Position numbers and translations under genes: made by a program. 64,000 nucleotides of DNA from an uncultured Geobacteraceae bacterium (lineage in GTDB: Bacteria; Desulfobacterota; Desulfuromonadia; Geobacterales; Pseudopelobacteraceae). Shown piece after piece: positions 39,879-51,450 of the stretch. The DNA lies in contig CAINRC010000135.1 in NCBI GenBank assembly GCA_903852495.1, forward strand, positions 1 through 64,000, read 5' to 3'. How positions within the stretch are numbered: position 1 is the first letter of the stretch; each line of letters begins with the position of its first letter. Below the pieces are notes generated by a model. That model worked only from the letters and a program-made list of their open reading frames with translations, ran no database searches and was not told where the DNA came from.

Positions 39879-40319
39879 TTATTTCGTATCCCAGCTGGAT
39901 ATATCGGCGTTCTTTCCGTCCCCCCCCTTGGCACCATCCGAGCCATAGGAAAAGAGGTCATAGTCACCATGCTCTCCGGGAGAGACGTACAGGTAGTCGT
40001 TACCCCACGGGTCCTTGGGAGCTTTCTTGCTCTCCAGGTAGCCGCCATCCTTGTAACTTTTCGGAATTTTACCGACGGTCGGCTTTGTCACCAATGAATC
40101 CAGCCCCTGCTCCGTGGAGGGATAGTCACCACTGTCAAGCTTGTACAACTTGAGTGCCGTTTCAATATTTTTGATCTGCACCCGTGCGTCGGTGATCTTG
40201 GCATCGTCAGTGCGCCCCATCAGTTTCGGTCCGACCAGAGCTGCCAGCAGAGCCAGAATAACGATTACCACCATGATTTCAATCAGCGTAAACCCTTTGT
40301 TGCTTTTTACGAGTGACAT
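39879..40319 (-). CDS. gspG: Type II secretion major pseudopilin GspG
   Basis: This 146-residue protein has a short basic leader and prepilin cleavage site (KSNKG/FTLIEIMVVIVIL) followed by the membrane helix, as in pseudopilins. The C-terminal domain with DPWGNDYLY and SYGSDGAKGGDGKNADI, including the Ca-binding-type loop, is GspG-specific. No other gsp genes are nearby, so it is an isolated copy. Confidence 0.93.
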   Translation of the reverse strand: MSLVKSNKGFTLIEIMVVIVILALLAALVGPKLMGRTDDAKITDARVQIKNIETALKLYKLDSGDYPSTEQGLDSLVTKPTVGKIPKSYKDGGYLESKKAPKDPWGNDYLYVSPGEHGDYDLFSYGSDGAKGGDGKNADISSWDTK

Positions 40320-40621
40320 GTGGGGGAGTTCCTCCTGTGTGGATTTATTACCGGTGAACTCTACTCAATAGTTGGACTGTATAGCAAGCTCTTTCAAGCC
40401 GCCATCCGCCTCAAAAAAAATTTACGCACCTCAATTGCGGCACAGGCTGCCGCTGCAGTAACTGCTTAAAAAACATTCCCCCATAGAATCGAGTGGTTAT
40501 ATTTGCTCTTGCGGTTTGGCACCCAATATGCTAGTTCACTGGCAACCAAACTGCAATAGAGTGCCAACGCAAACAACCACTGCGTCATAACGCAGAAAAA
40601 ACCACCTGAGGAGAAAAGCCG
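40320..40621. other. Divergent regulatory gap between gspG and the c7 cytochrome
   Basis: This 302-base gap holds no gene. It contains two sigma-54-like elements and an inverted repeat close to the cytochrome gene (listed separately). The part near gspG shows nothing clear. Confidence 0.6.
40516..40567 (+). promoter_or_regulatory. Possible sigma-54 promoters and inverted repeat of the cytochrome gene
   Basis: TGGCAC-N5-ATGCT (40517-40532) and TGGCAA-N5-CTGCA (about 40540-40555) both resemble the -24/-12 sigma-54 pattern TGGCAC-N5-TTGCW, each with one or two mismatches. TTGGCAC and GTGCCAA form an inverted repeat around them (left arm 40516-40522). They lie 60-100 bases before the start. Confidence 0.4.
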
Positions 40622-40900
40622 ATGAAAAAAATCAGTGCCGTAGTAGCCATGCTCGCCGTAACCGCTTTTGCCGGAGCTGCCCTTGCAGCTGACGTAATCG
40701 AACTGCCCGCCTCAATGGGTAAAGTGTCCTTCCCCCATGTCAAGCATCAGCAAATGCTGAAGGATTGCAAAAAGTGCCACGAAAAAGGGCCGGGCAAAAT
40801 TGCCGAACTCGGCAAGGACTGGGCTCACAAAACCTGCAAAGGCTGCCACACTGAAATGAAAAAAGGGCCTACCTCCTGCAAGGATTGCCACAAGAAGTAA
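40622..40900 (+). CDS. Periplasmic triheme cytochrome c7 (PpcA family)
   Basis: This 92-residue protein has a signal peptide (cleaved near ALA/ADV, residue 22-23) and a mature part of 70 residues with three heme motifs: CKKCH (49-53), CKGCH (72-76) and CKDCH (86-90). It also carries the extra His ligands and high Lys content of c7 cytochromes. In Geobacter, PpcA-type proteins carry electrons across the periplasm to outer-membrane conduits for metal or electrode reduction. Which of the Ppc paralogues it equals is not decided here. Confidence 0.95.
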   Translation: MKKISAVVAMLAVTAFAGAALAADVIELPASMGKVSFPHVKHQQMLKDCKKCHEKGPGKIAELGKDWAHKTCKGCHTEMKKGPTSCKDCHKK

Positions 40901-40924
40901 GCTGAACCAGAACTACAAGTGACG

Positions 40925-40961
40925 AAGAGGACAACGCACCGCTGCGCTGTCCTCTTTTTTT
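40925..40961 (+). terminator. Rho-independent terminator of the c7 cytochrome gene
   Basis: AAGAGGACA (40925-40933) and TGTCCTCTT (40949-40957) form a 9-bp stem followed by a run of T. The T-run touches the stop codon of the opposite mutY-like gene. Confidence 0.88.
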
Positions 40962-41825
40962 AGCCCGCGACCAGATAGCCCCGCTTCTGCTTCACAAGAA
41001 AACCCTCAGCCTGCAGCGCCTCCAGATTCCGCTCAACCGCATCCCGTTCCGCCGCCGACTGAACCAGCAACTCTGCAACCGTTATTCCCGGCTGCGCCAG
41101 TATCTCCCGTAGCAGCCGGCTGCGCAGCTGCCGGTTGGAGCCTTCGAAACGACTCTGTTGCGTGTGATGCCTGCTGCGACGGCTTGGATTGGGATGGTTC
41201 TGCTTGAGCATGACACCATAATCCATCAGGGCGTAATACCAGTCTCGAGGGTGTTCGCCATCGAGCGTCACGGCAATCAGCGGCATGATTTCGCCGTCGC
41301 TCACCTGTTCGCGGCCGTGGAAGAAAAAATGGATAAAGAGCGTGCGGATATTGGTTTCAATCAGCGGCTCTGCCGCGCCGAAGGCAAAGGCCGCCACCGC
41401 CCGGGCGGTATAGGGCCCGATACCGGGTAATGACTGCAGCCCATGGGCCGTGCGGGGAAACATCCCCCCCCAGTGGGCGACGATTGCTTCGGCACAGCGT
41501 TTCAGGTACAACGCCCGGCGATTGTAGCCCAACCCCTGCCAGACTTTCAGCAATTCCGGCAGCGGAGCGGCCGCTAACTCGTGAACTGTCGGAAAAACGT
41601 TCAGAAATTCGGTGTACTTGAGTTTGACCCGCTCCACCTGCGTCTGCTGCAGCATGATCTCCGACACAAGAATCCGGTACGGGTCATCGGTTTCGCGCCA
41701 CGGCATTGGACGTGGGTTGTCACGGTAATAGCCATGGATCATGGTGCGGAAAGCGGTTACCACCTCCGGGGAGAGCCGGCTGTCCCGGAGAAAATGTGCG
41801 GTCAGATATTCCGGCGTCAGTGTGA

Positions 41826-41829
<4 letters not shown>
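40960..41829 (-). CDS. MutY-like HhH-GPD glycosylase without an Fe-S cluster
   Basis: This 289-residue protein is an A/G-specific adenine glycosylase relative. The catalytic Glu57 ([11 protein letters not shown]) and helix-hairpin-helix ([12 protein letters not shown], 134-145) are present. Two features differ from standard MutY: Glu158 stands where the catalytic Asp normally lies (ETNIR instead of DGNV), and the four Cys of the 4Fe-4S loop are absent after [12 protein letters not shown]. The C-terminal NUDIX-like domain is replaced by a 55-residue winged-helix-like segment. It overlaps uvrB by 4 bases, so the two are coupled. Confidence 0.85.
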
Positions 41830-43838
<2,009 letters not shown>

Positions 43839-43864
43839 AAAATCGATGGCAAGACGGCGGCAGA

Positions 43865-45268
43865 TTATCGTGCGCCCGTGTACTCCCGGGCTTTCTGAAT
43901 CCGCCGGATCGTTTCCTCCGTCCCGAGCGTCGCGACTATTTCCCCGATACCGGGCGCCTGCGTTCCCCCGGAAAGGGCAATACGGACCGGCTGTCCCACC
44001 TGCCCCATCTTCCAGCCGTTTTCACTGCACACGTCCTTGAAGAGGAGATCGATTTCAGCGGCGCCGGTCGCCGGAGTCGAGGAAAGTTTTGTGATAACTG
44101 CGGCAAAAACCGCCTGGAGCAGCTCCTTATCGAACTTGGCCAGAGCCGCTTCGTCGTAGTTTTCCGGTGCGTTGTAGTAAAACGCGGCCCGGTCGGCCAT
44201 TTCCTCCAGAGTCTGGGCCCGCTCCTTCAGCGTGTTGACGACCGTTGCCAGATCCGGCCCATCCAGCGTTGTCACCTGGCGTTTTGACAGATGCGGCAGC
44301 AGCAGGCCGGCCAGCCGTGCCGTATCACCGTTTTTGATGTAGTGGGCATTCAGCCAGAGCAGTTTTTCCGTATTAAAGACCGAGGCCGACCGCCCCACAT
44401 GGTTGATATCGAATTTTTGGACCATTTCTTCACGACTGAAAATTTCGTCATCACCGTGGCTCCACCCCAGTCTGACCAGATAGTTGATCAACGCTTCCGG
44501 CAAAAAGCCCATATCACGATAGGCGATCACGCTGGTGGCCCCATGCCGTTTGGAAAGGCGCGCCTTGTCGGACCCGAGGATCATCGGGACATGGGCAAAT
44601 TGCGGCACCGGGAAGCCAAGCGCCTGGTACAGCTGAATCTGCCTCGGTGTGTTGTTCACATGATCATCACCCCGGATAACGGTGGTGATCCGCATGGTAG
44701 CATCATCAATTACCACGCAGAAATTATAGGTGGGGGTGCCGTCGGTACGCTGGATGATCAGATCGTCCAGCTCTTCGTTCGGAAAGGTTATAACCCCCTT
44801 GATCAGATCGTCAAAAGAGGTCACCCCCCCCTGCGGCGCCCGAAAGCGGACGACGTACGGCCGGTCCGCCGGCTGGCAGGCCAGCTCGCGGCAGGTCCCG
44901 TCATACTTCGGCTTGCGTCCTTCCTGCATGGCCAGATTACGTCTGGCCTCCAGCTCCTCGGAGGTGCAGTAGCATTTGTAAGCCTTACCGGCATCCAGCA
45001 GTTTCGGGACATACTCCTTATACAGGGGAAACGAAGCCGACTGATAGAAGGGGCCCTCGTCCCACTCCAGGCCGAGCCATTTCATTCCTTCCAGAATTGC
45101 CTCCACCGACTCACTGGTGGAACGCTCCACGTCCGTATCTTCAATACGCAAAATGAACGTCCCCCCCAGATTTCTGGCCAGCAGCCAATTGAAAAGCGCG
45201 GTACGGGCACCGCCGACATGAAGGTACCCGGTAGGGCTGGGAGCAAAACGGACACGAAGTTCAGACAT
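43865..45268 (-). CDS. gltX: Glutamyl-tRNA synthetase
   Basis: This 467-residue class I synthetase has the HIGH-type motif ([13 protein letters not shown]) and the KLSKR-type motif ([10 protein letters not shown]). The family N-terminus [14 protein letters not shown] begins at 45268, with AAGGAG 7 bases before it; the longer frame to 45418 is not used. With gatCAB present, a non-discriminating enzyme that also charges tRNA(Gln) is likely, though this is inference. It precedes uvrB on the same strand by 26 bases. Confidence 0.97.
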   Translation of the reverse strand: MSELRVRFAPSPTGYLHVGGARTALFNWLLARNLGGTFILRIEDTDVERSTSESVEAILEGMKWLGLEWDEGPFYQSASFPLYKEYVPKLLDAGKAYKCYCTSEELEARRNLAMQEGRKPKYDGTCRELACQPADRPYVVRFRAPQGGVTSFDDLIKGVITFPNEELDDLIIQRTDGTPTYNFCVVIDDATMRITTVIRGDDHVNNTPRQIQLYQALGFPVPQFAHVPMILGSDKARLSKRHGATSVIAYRDMGFLPEALINYLVRLGWSHGDDEIFSREEMVQKFDINHVGRSASVFNTEKLLWLNAHYIKNGDTARLAGLLLPHLSKRQVTTLDGPDLATVVNTLKERAQTLEEMADRAAFYYNAPENYDEAALAKFDKELLQAVFAAVITKLSSTPATGAAEIDLLFKDVCSENGWKMGQVGQPVRIALSGGTQAPGIGEIVATLGTEETIRRIQKAREYTGAR

Positions 45269-45378
45269 TTGACAACTCCTTGGACTGGGCAGTATCTGCC
45301 CGTAGTTACGCGTTGCCACTATACCATTCCCGCATGATCCTAAAAAGTCTTTTCTGGCAAAATACGACTCTTTTAACT

Positions 45379-45409
45379 TTGACAAGACCCGGCTCTGTCG
45401 TGCTAGTAT
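45379..45409 (+). promoter_or_regulatory. Candidate promoter of the acyl-CoA ligase gene
   Basis: TTGACA (45379-45384) is followed after 19 bases by an extended -10, TGCTAGTAT (45401-45409). The spacer is long, so it is moderate evidence. Confidence 0.45.
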
Positions 45410-45438
45410 ACGCCACAAACAGCGTTTTGGGGGTGTGC

Positions 45439-47301
45439 ATGCAGACCATTGATTCCTTCATCAGGGAAAGTTGCCAGAAATTCAGCGATCAGCCGGCGTT
45501 ACGCTTCAAGCTTGCCGGGGTTTGGCAAAACATGACCTATGGCGCGCTGTGGGAACTGTCGGAGCGCATTGCTGCCGGTATGATCAAGAGCGGCTTTAAC
45601 TCCGGTGATCACGCTGCGCTGCTGGCGCCTTCCTCTCCGCAATGGGTGGCCGCCTATCTGGGGATTCTCAAAGCGGGCGGAGTAGTGGTTCCGATCGATA
45701 AGGAGCTGAAGTCCGCTGAACTGCGGCATATCCTGACCGACTGTGATGCCCGCTACCTGTTCACCGCCCCCCCCTGCCTTGATCTGGCGATGGAACTTTT
45801 CCCGGATATTCCGACTCTGGAACTGATTGTGGCACTCGCCCCTTCTGCGTCCGACTCCACAGACCCCCGTGTGGTGCAGGTTCTGGATGCGCTGGTGGAA
45901 GAGTGGCGGGAACTGCTCAACTGTGTAGAGGTTCCACCTGACCGCCGTAATAACATGGAAGTGCTGGCACGCCAGGCACACCGCCTGCTCTGCTCTTTTT
46001 CTTCACAGGCGGACGTAGGACCCGCACCGGCGACCCCCCTTGAAGCATCGGAGCAGCTCCGCAGCAAGCTTATCCGTGAGGGGAAGCTCCTGTCGCTCAA
46101 TTCACTCTGCCACAGTGCCCCGCTCCCGGAGAAACCACGGGACTGCACCGATACCGCCGTGATCCTGTACACCTCGGGGACAACCGGGCGCTCCAAGGGG
46201 GCAATGCTCAGTCACGCCAATATCGTTTCCAACATAAAAGGGGCCGCCGCTCACTTCCAGCTCGACAGCAGTATTCACACCCTGTCGTTCCTGCCGATCA
46301 ACCACGTTTTTGAGCAGGTCTGCGGCATACTGCTGCCACTGTCGCTGGGAGGCAAAATTTCCTTCTGCGAATCACTGAAAAAGCTGGGAGAAAATCTGGC
46401 GGAGGTCAAACCGACCTTCTTCCTGGCGGTCCCGGCCGTGTACCGGATGATCCTTGACCGGGTCACGAAGAACATTAATTCCAAAAAAATCTCACAGCTG
46501 CTCTTTTCTGTCCCGCTTACCCGGCCGATCGTAACTTCGAAAGTCCGGCAGGCGTTCGGTTCCGGTACCATTTTCATCAGCGGCGGGGCAGCGCTTGACC
46601 CGGCTATAGCCAAGGGAATGACCGAGTTCGGTTTGTCTATTTACCAGGGGTACGGCATTACGGAAACGTCACCGATCATCAGCGCAGAGCAGCCGGGTAA
46701 CAAACGGCTTGGCACCATCGGTCGCCCGATGGAGCGCATCAACGTAAAGATTGAAGAGCCGAATGATGAAGGGGTGGGAGAAATTATCGTCAAGGGGCCA
46801 AACGTTATGCAGGGGTATTACAAAAACCCCCAAGCGACACAGGAGGTGCTGAACGATGGCTGGTATCGCACCGGCGACCTCGGTTTTCTAAGCCCTGACG
46901 GTTTCTTGACGATCAGCGGCAGAGTCAAGAACCTGATCGTCACCCCCAACGGCAAGAATGTGTATCCGGAAGAGGTGGAAAACGAACTCCTGAAAAGCCA
47001 GTTTATTGCTGAGGTCATGGTCTATGGGCATGGGGCTGGCACCGCATCCGAAGAGATCCACGCCATTATTTTCCCGAATCAGGAAGCGCTTGACGCCCAG
47101 TGCCGCATTGACGGCAACTGCCCCATGAGTGAAGCTGATGTTGAAGCGCTGCTCCGGAAGGAAGTCCTGAAAGCGTGCAGTAGCCTGGCCGATTACAAAA
47201 GGGTCCGCAAATTTACGATCCGCGAAGACGAATTCCCCAAAACAACGACCCGTAAGATCAAGCGCTTCGCCGTTGAGGCCAGCATCTCCACCGGGCACTG
47301 A
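45439..47301 (+). CDS. Long-chain acyl-CoA synthetase (AMP-forming)
   Basis: This 620-residue protein belongs to the adenylate-forming family and activates a carboxylic acid, probably a long-chain fatty acid, with CoA. The P-loop [14 protein letters not shown], the A5 motif [10 protein letters not shown] and the A8 hinge GWYRTGDLG are intact, and the C-terminal catalytic Lys is in [10 protein letters not shown]. It is monocistronic. The substrate is not fixed by sequence. The upstream in-frame start at 45280 precedes the promoter. Confidence 0.9.
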   Translation: MQTIDSFIRESCQKFSDQPALRFKLAGVWQNMTYGALWELSERIAAGMIKSGFNSGDHAALLAPSSPQWVAAYLGILKAGGVVVPIDKELKSAELRHILTDCDARYLFTAPPCLDLAMELFPDIPTLELIVALAPSASDSTDPRVVQVLDALVEEWRELLNCVEVPPDRRNNMEVLARQAHRLLCSFSSQADVGPAPATPLEASEQLRSKLIREGKLLSLNSLCHSAPLPEKPRDCTDTAVILYTSGTTGRSKGAMLSHANIVSNIKGAAAHFQLDSSIHTLSFLPINHVFEQVCGILLPLSLGGKISFCESLKKLGENLAEVKPTFFLAVPAVYRMILDRVTKNINSKKISQLLFSVPLTRPIVTSKVRQAFGSGTIFISGGAALDPAIAKGMTEFGLSIYQGYGITETSPIISAEQPGNKRLGTIGRPMERINVKIEEPNDEGVGEIIVKGPNVMQGYYKNPQATQEVLNDGWYRTGDLGFLSPDGFLTISGRVKNLIVTPNGKNVYPEEVENELLKSQFIAEVMVYGHGAGTASEEIHAIIFPNQEALDAQCRIDGNCPMSEADVEALLRKEVLKACSSLADYKRVRKFTIREDEFPKTTTRKIKRFAVEASISTGH

Positions 47302-47314
47302 TGTATCTGAAAGA

Positions 47315-47340
47315 TCCGGGGCGGCAGAAACCGCCCCGGA
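47315..47340. terminator. Hairpin between convergent genes
   Basis: TCCGGGGCGG (47315-47324) and CCGCCCCGGA (47331-47340) form a perfect 10-bp stem with a 6-base loop. There is no T-run on the plus strand and only a short one on the minus, so it may act weakly on both. Confidence 0.6.
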
Positions 47341-47346
47341 CACTGT

Positions 47347-48294
47347 TCAAGCCCCCACCGATCGACACCCCTGCCAACTGCCACGCCGTATCAATTCATT
47401 AACTATCGCGTACCACATCTGATTGTTCTTCAGCCCCCACCGGGGAGCGACGCATATTTCCAGAGGCGCCGAGCCGTACAGCCGCTGGATGGCAATGCGG
47501 GGCGGGAGCAGCTCCAAAAAATCCGCCATCGTGGTTATGTACGCTTCCAGCGTTAAGGGAGTGAATTCCCCCCGGCGGTGCAGCTCCGCCAGCTCTGTCC
47601 CTTCCACGGCATGCAACTGGTGCAGCTTGAGAGAATCGATGGGAAGGCCGGCCATCAGGGGTACGGTTTTCAGGAATTCTGCTGCGCTCTCCCCCGGAAA
47701 ACCATGAATCAGGTGGGCACAGATATCAAAATTCCGACCGGCCGCACGCTCCACCGCCCCGATGAAATCGTCCAGTGTATGGCCGCGATTGATGCTGCTC
47801 AAAATGGCATCATCCATGGACTGCAGGCCAAGCTCAAGGCAGACATACTTTGTCCGGGCGATATCCGTCAGCAGATCAAGCGCTTCATCGCTCAGCGAGT
47901 CCGGCCGCGTCCCGACCGAAATGCCGATGACATCCGGATGTTCAAGAACGCGACGATACAGGCCTGACAGCAGTTCTACCGAGCCGTAGGTATTGGTGTA
48001 TTTCTGGAAATAGATGATGAATTTTTCGGAGCCGAGCCGGTTGCGGTGGTATGCCATTCCCGCCGCCATCTGGTCTTCAAGCGGTACGATCGACTGGGTC
48101 TCCCGGGGGGAAAAGGACACATTGTTACAGTAAATGCAGCCGCCGGTCCCCTTGCTGCCGTCCCGATTCGGGCAGGTGAAGCCGGCATCAACATTAACCT
48201 TGCTGATCCGACGGCCAAAGCGGCGGCGCAGATAATTGCCGTAGGAGTTGATGTGAAGCTGGGGATGGAGTCGTTCGTCAGGTGCGCTGGTCAT
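47347..48294 (-). CDS. Radical SAM protein of the TIGR01212/YhcC family
   Basis: This 315-residue protein has the family cluster motif CPNRDGSKGTGGCIYC and an elongator-type radical SAM core (SVGTRPDSLSDEAL; HLIHGFPGES). The biochemical role of this family is not known. Its start overlaps thiE by 17 bases, so it is the last gene of the thi transcript, but its link to thiamine is not evident. Confidence 0.88.
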   Translation of the reverse strand: MTSAPDERLHPQLHINSYGNYLRRRFGRRISKVNVDAGFTCPNRDGSKGTGGCIYCNNVSFSPRETQSIVPLEDQMAAGMAYHRNRLGSEKFIIYFQKYTNTYGSVELLSGLYRRVLEHPDVIGISVGTRPDSLSDEALDLLTDIARTKYVCLELGLQSMDDAILSSINRGHTLDDFIGAVERAAGRNFDICAHLIHGFPGESAAEFLKTVPLMAGLPIDSLKLHQLHAVEGTELAELHRRGEFTPLTLEAYITTMADFLELLPPRIAIQRLYGSAPLEICVAPRWGLKNNQMWYAIVNELIRRGSWQGCRSVGA

Positions 48295-48919
48295 ACTCTT
48301 CGATCTTTTTCAGCAGGGATGCGGCGGCGCCGCGCGGATCAGCGGCGGCCAGTACGGCAGATATGACAGCGACTCCCTGTACATTGGCGGCCAGTGTTTC
48401 GGTAATGTTTTCCGGAGATATTCCCCCCAGGGCGAGAACCGGAATGGCAAGGGCAGAAGCGGCTTCAGCAAGTGTCTCGACGCCGCACGGTTTGCCATAG
48501 GCGGCCTTGGAGGGGGTGTGGTACACCGGGCCAAAGGTGACAAAATCAGCACCAGCGATCTGGGCTGAGAGCGCTTCGGCAACCGCGTGTGCAGAGTAAC
48601 CGATAATTTTTTCCCGACCGAGCAGTCGGCGGACAACCGCCACCGGCAGGCTGTTGACACCAAGATGGACACCGTCGGCCTCGGCCGCCAGCGCAACATC
48701 GAGCCGGTCGTTGATGATGAGACCGGCATGGAACTCGTAAGTGATGCGTCTCAGCTCCTCGGCCAGACGGAACAGCGCGGCACCGGGAAGATCCTTTTCA
48801 CGCAGCTGCACGGTTCTGACCCCTCCGTCCAGCGCCTGGCGTACAAGTTCCTGAAGGGTTCTGCCGCCGCCCTGATGCCGATCGGTAATCAGGTACAGGC
48901 TGAGATCGGTGGTCTGCAT
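48278..48919 (-). CDS. thiE: Thiamine-phosphate synthase
   Basis: This 213-residue enzyme joins the pyrimidine and thiazole parts of thiamine phosphate. LYLITDRH, VQLREKDL, LIINDRLDVALAAEADGVHLG (quoted in part) and ALGGI are typical. It lies 11 bases after thiG. No thiC or thiD is present in the window. Confidence 0.95.
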   Translation of the reverse strand: MQTTDLSLYLITDRHQGGGRTLQELVRQALDGGVRTVQLREKDLPGAALFRLAEELRRITYEFHAGLIINDRLDVALAAEADGVHLGVNSLPVAVVRRLLGREKIIGYSAHAVAEALSAQIAGADFVTFGPVYHTPSKAAYGKPCGVETLAEAASALAIPVLALGGISPENITETLAANVQGVAVISAVLAAADPRGAAASLLKKIEEYDQRT

Positions 48920-48930
48920 CAGAAGCGGAT

Positions 48931-49710
48931 TCAGCCGATCATGCCGTCCAGCGGGCTGGAGGCATTGGCGTAGAGCTTGCGCGGAATCCGGCCGGCCTTG
49001 TACGACAGTCTGCCGGCTATTACCGCCAGCTTCATCGCTTCCGCCATGGCGATCGGGTCCTGCGCTCCGGCAATGGCGGTGTTCATGAGAACTCCGGCGC
49101 AGCCCAGCTCCATGGCGATGGCGGCATCAGATGCTGAACCGACACCGGCGTCCACGATAACCGGTACGCTGACATTCTCCAGAATAATACGAATGTTGTA
49201 CGGGTTGCGGATACCAAGGCCGCTACCGATCGGTGCACCCAGCGGCATAACCGCCGCACAGCCAATGTCTTCAAGTTTTTTGCAGACGATTACGTCGTCG
49301 CTGCAGTATGGCAGGACGGTAAAGCCCTCGGCCACCAGTATTTTTGCCGCTTTGAGCAGCTCTTCGTTATCCGGGAACAGGGTTTTTTCATCGCCCAGTA
49401 CTTCCAGTTTGACAAAATCAGACATCCCGGCCTCACGGGCCAGACGACAGGTGCGCACAGCGTCATCAGCCGTGTAACAGCCGGCGGTGTTGGGAAGCAG
49501 GGTATATTTTTTCAGGTCGATGTAATCAAGCAGCGACTCTTTGCTGCGATCAAGATTTACCCGCCGTACCGCCACGGTGATAATTTGCGCGCCTGAAACT
49601 TCCAGCGCCCGGGCGGTCTGTTCGAAACTGGCGTACTTGCCGGTGCCTACCATGAGGCGTGAAGAGAACTCCCGCCCGCCAATAATCAATTTATCCGTAC
49701 TCTGTGTCAT
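48931..49710 (-). CDS. thiG: Thiazole synthase
   Basis: This 259-residue enzyme builds the thiazole ring from DXP, dehydroglycine or glycine-derived imine and sulfur carried by Thi[24 protein letters not shown] and [15 protein letters not shown] are conserved. It lies 5 bases after thiS. Confidence 0.96.
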   Translation of the reverse strand: MTQSTDKLIIGGREFSSRLMVGTGKYASFEQTARALEVSGAQIITVAVRRVNLDRSKESLLDYIDLKKYTLLPNTAGCYTADDAVRTCRLAREAGMSDFVKLEVLGDEKTLFPDNEELLKAAKILVAEGFTVLPYCSDDVIVCKKLEDIGCAAVMPLGAPIGSGLGIRNPYNIRIILENVSVPVIVDAGVGSASDAAIAMELGCAGVLMNTAIAGAQDPIAMAEAMKLAVIAGRLSYKAGRIPRKLYANASSPLDGMIG

Positions 49711-49715
49711 GCCGG

Positions 49716-49916
49716 TTATCCTCCACCAACAAAATGTACTATTTCAATTTTATCGCTATCTGAAAGAGGCCGCCGGTCATAGTCAACCTTGGGAACTATA
49801 TCGGCATTAAGCTCCACCGCCACCCGCTCCCTGCTGATGCCAAGCTGCTGCAGCAACTCACCGACCGTGCCCCCGTCCGCCGTTTCAACTGAATCACCGT
49901 TCAGCACAATCCGCAT
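49716..49916 (-). CDS. thiS: Sulfur-carrier protein ThiS
   Basis: This 66-residue ubiquitin-like protein ends in Gly-Gly-Gly, the C-terminus that is activated and loaded with sulfur. The start MRIVLNGD has GGAGG 5-8 bases before it and lies 16 bases after the T-run of the riboswitch terminator; the longer frame to 49934 would begin inside the terminator region. Confidence 0.92.
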   Translation of the reverse strand: MRIVLNGDSVETADGGTVGELLQQLGISRERVAVELNADIVPKVDYDRRPLSDSDKIEIVHFVGGG

Positions 49917-49932
49917 GTCAACCTCCACAAAC

Positions 49933-49955
49933 AAAAAAAACCGCAGAAGCGGCTT
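49933..49955 (-). terminator. Terminator controlled by the TPP riboswitch
   Basis: On the minus strand a 7-bp stem (AAGCCGC/GCGGTTT, loop TTCT) is followed by eight T residues, between the riboswitch and thiS. Confidence 0.88.
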
Positions 49956-49975
49956 ATCAATACATCAGTCGGTCG

Positions 49976-50053
49976 CGCTTCCCTACGCCGGCATTACCCG
50001 GATCAGGTACGAAGGGTCGCGGATACACCGCTCTCAGTCGAAACTCCCCCAGC
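49976..50053 (-). promoter_or_regulatory. TPP riboswitch (THI element) of thiSGE
   Basis: On the minus strand the conserved blocks are present in order: GGGGGAG, CTGAGAG, ACCCTTCGTACCTGATC, and GTAATGCCGGCGTAGGGAAG (last base 49978). They match the thiamine pyrophosphate aptamer. With a terminator directly downstream, excess TPP should stop transcription before thiS. Confidence 0.95.
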
Positions 50054-50061
50054 TTTTGGTC

Positions 50062-50090
50062 AAGGTAGATGATTGCCGCTCCCCTGTCAA
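50062..50090 (-). promoter_or_regulatory. Candidate promoter of the thi operon
   Basis: On the minus strand TTGACA (50090-50085), a 17-base spacer and TACCTT (50067-50062) precede the riboswitch by about 10 bases. Confidence 0.5.
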
Positions 50091-50241
50091 TTCAATTTTG
50101 GGCGCGGACCAATGGCCATCCTGTTGAAATTTTTCACCTGTTTGCGGCTATCTATTGAAGTTATGGTATATTTCTGGCATTGTGCTTCCAGTTTCGTGTA
50201 ACGCTCAGTGCGGGCATAATTGGCAAGGGATGGGAGAGAAT

Positions 50242-51333
50242 ATGTGTAAAAAGATATTCATCGGTGCAACCGGTCAGCATTGCGGCAAAACGACCATCAG
50301 TCTTTCCCTGATGCATCTGGCACGTAAAAAGTATGCAAGAGTCGGTTTTATGAAGCCGCTCGGCCCCAAGTGGGTGGAATTCAACGGCGTCATTGTTGAC
50401 AAGGATGCCGCCATGTTCTCCAGCGTTTTCGGCGTAGAGGATGATGTGTCACTCATGTCTCCCGTGACGCTGGCCCCGGGAACAACCCGGCGGTTTCTTG
50501 ACGGCGATATAGACTCCGACGCACCCTGCAGGGCAATAAAGGCCGCCTGCGCCGAGCTGGAAAAAAAATATGACTTCCTGATTATCGAGGGGGCCGGGCA
50601 CGGTGGGGTTGGCTCCGTCATCGGCATGAATAATGCCAGGGTAGCCGCTGAACTTAATGCACCGGTTCTGCTGGTAACCGGCGGCGGAATTGGTAATGTT
50701 ATTGATGCGGTGGAGCTTAATCTGGCGCTGTACCAGCGCGAAAATGCCGATGTCCGCATCATCATGGCCAACAAGCTGGTTGCGGAAAAACGGTTAGACA
50801 CGCTGGGGTATCTGCAGAAAGCCTTTGCCGGCAGTGGGAAAATGGTCACCAGCGCGTTCGATTACCTCCCGACTTTGGCAGACCCGACCCTGCTGCATGT
50901 TTCGGAGCTGCTCGGCCTGCCGCTTCATGCTGATGCTACCGAGCGGAGCCGGCTCTGCCACACCATCCAGCTCGGTGCCGCTTCTTCGCAGATTGTCATT
51001 GATCACCTGGAAGCTTCAACCCTGCTGATCGTGACCAGTTCGCGGGACGAACTGCTCGTGACCGCCTCGGCGCTGCACCACATCCCGGAATACAAGGCCC
51101 GTCTGGCCGGTCTGATAATTGCCGGCCACGTGCCGGTTTCCAACATTACCCAGCGGATTCTGGACGATAGCAGAATCCCGTATATCCGCATCAAGGAAAC
51201 ATCTTCGGAAATTTTTTACCGGCTCCGGGAGCATGTGTCAAAAATTGGACCGGAGGATCTGGAAAAGATTGATCTGATCAATTCCATTGCCGAGCGCTAT
51301 ATCGATTTTGATGCGATTGATGCCATGCTCTGA
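50242..51333 (+). CDS. BioD-like P-loop ATPase with DRTGG domain
   Basis: This 363-residue protein resembles the N-terminal regulatory half of large phosphotransacetylases: a dethiobiotin-synthetase-like P-loop domain (GATGQHCGKTT, about 8-18; IIEGAGHGGVGSVIG) followed by a DRTGG domain (about 210-330). The catalytic acetyltransferase domain is absent. ATG 50242 follows GGGAGAGA. No neighbour explains its role. Some homologues are thought to regulate or sense metabolites, but none is established. Confidence 0.82.
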   Translation: MCKKIFIGATGQHCGKTTISLSLMHLARKKYARVGFMKPLGPKWVEFNGVIVDKDAAMFSSVFGVEDDVSLMSPVTLAPGTTRRFLDGDIDSDAPCRAIKAACAELEKKYDFLIIEGAGHGGVGSVIGMNNARVAAELNAPVLLVTGGGIGNVIDAVELNLALYQRENADVRIIMANKLVAEKRLDTLGYLQKAFAGSGKMVTSAFDYLPTLADPTLLHVSELLGLPLHADATERSRLCHTIQLGAASSQIVIDHLEASTLLIVTSSRDELLVTASALHHIPEYKARLAGLIIAGHVPVSNITQRILDDSRIPYIRIKETSSEIFYRLREHVSKIGPEDLEKIDLINSIAERYIDFDAIDAML

Positions 51334-51450
51334 AACAGGGCTGGTGCACACCTCACCCGTAGCAGATTACCCCGCCAAATATTGAAATGACATATTCTGT
51401 CGTACTCCTCTGGTATGCTCTCGTTCATAGAAAAGAATGGGGGAGGGCAT

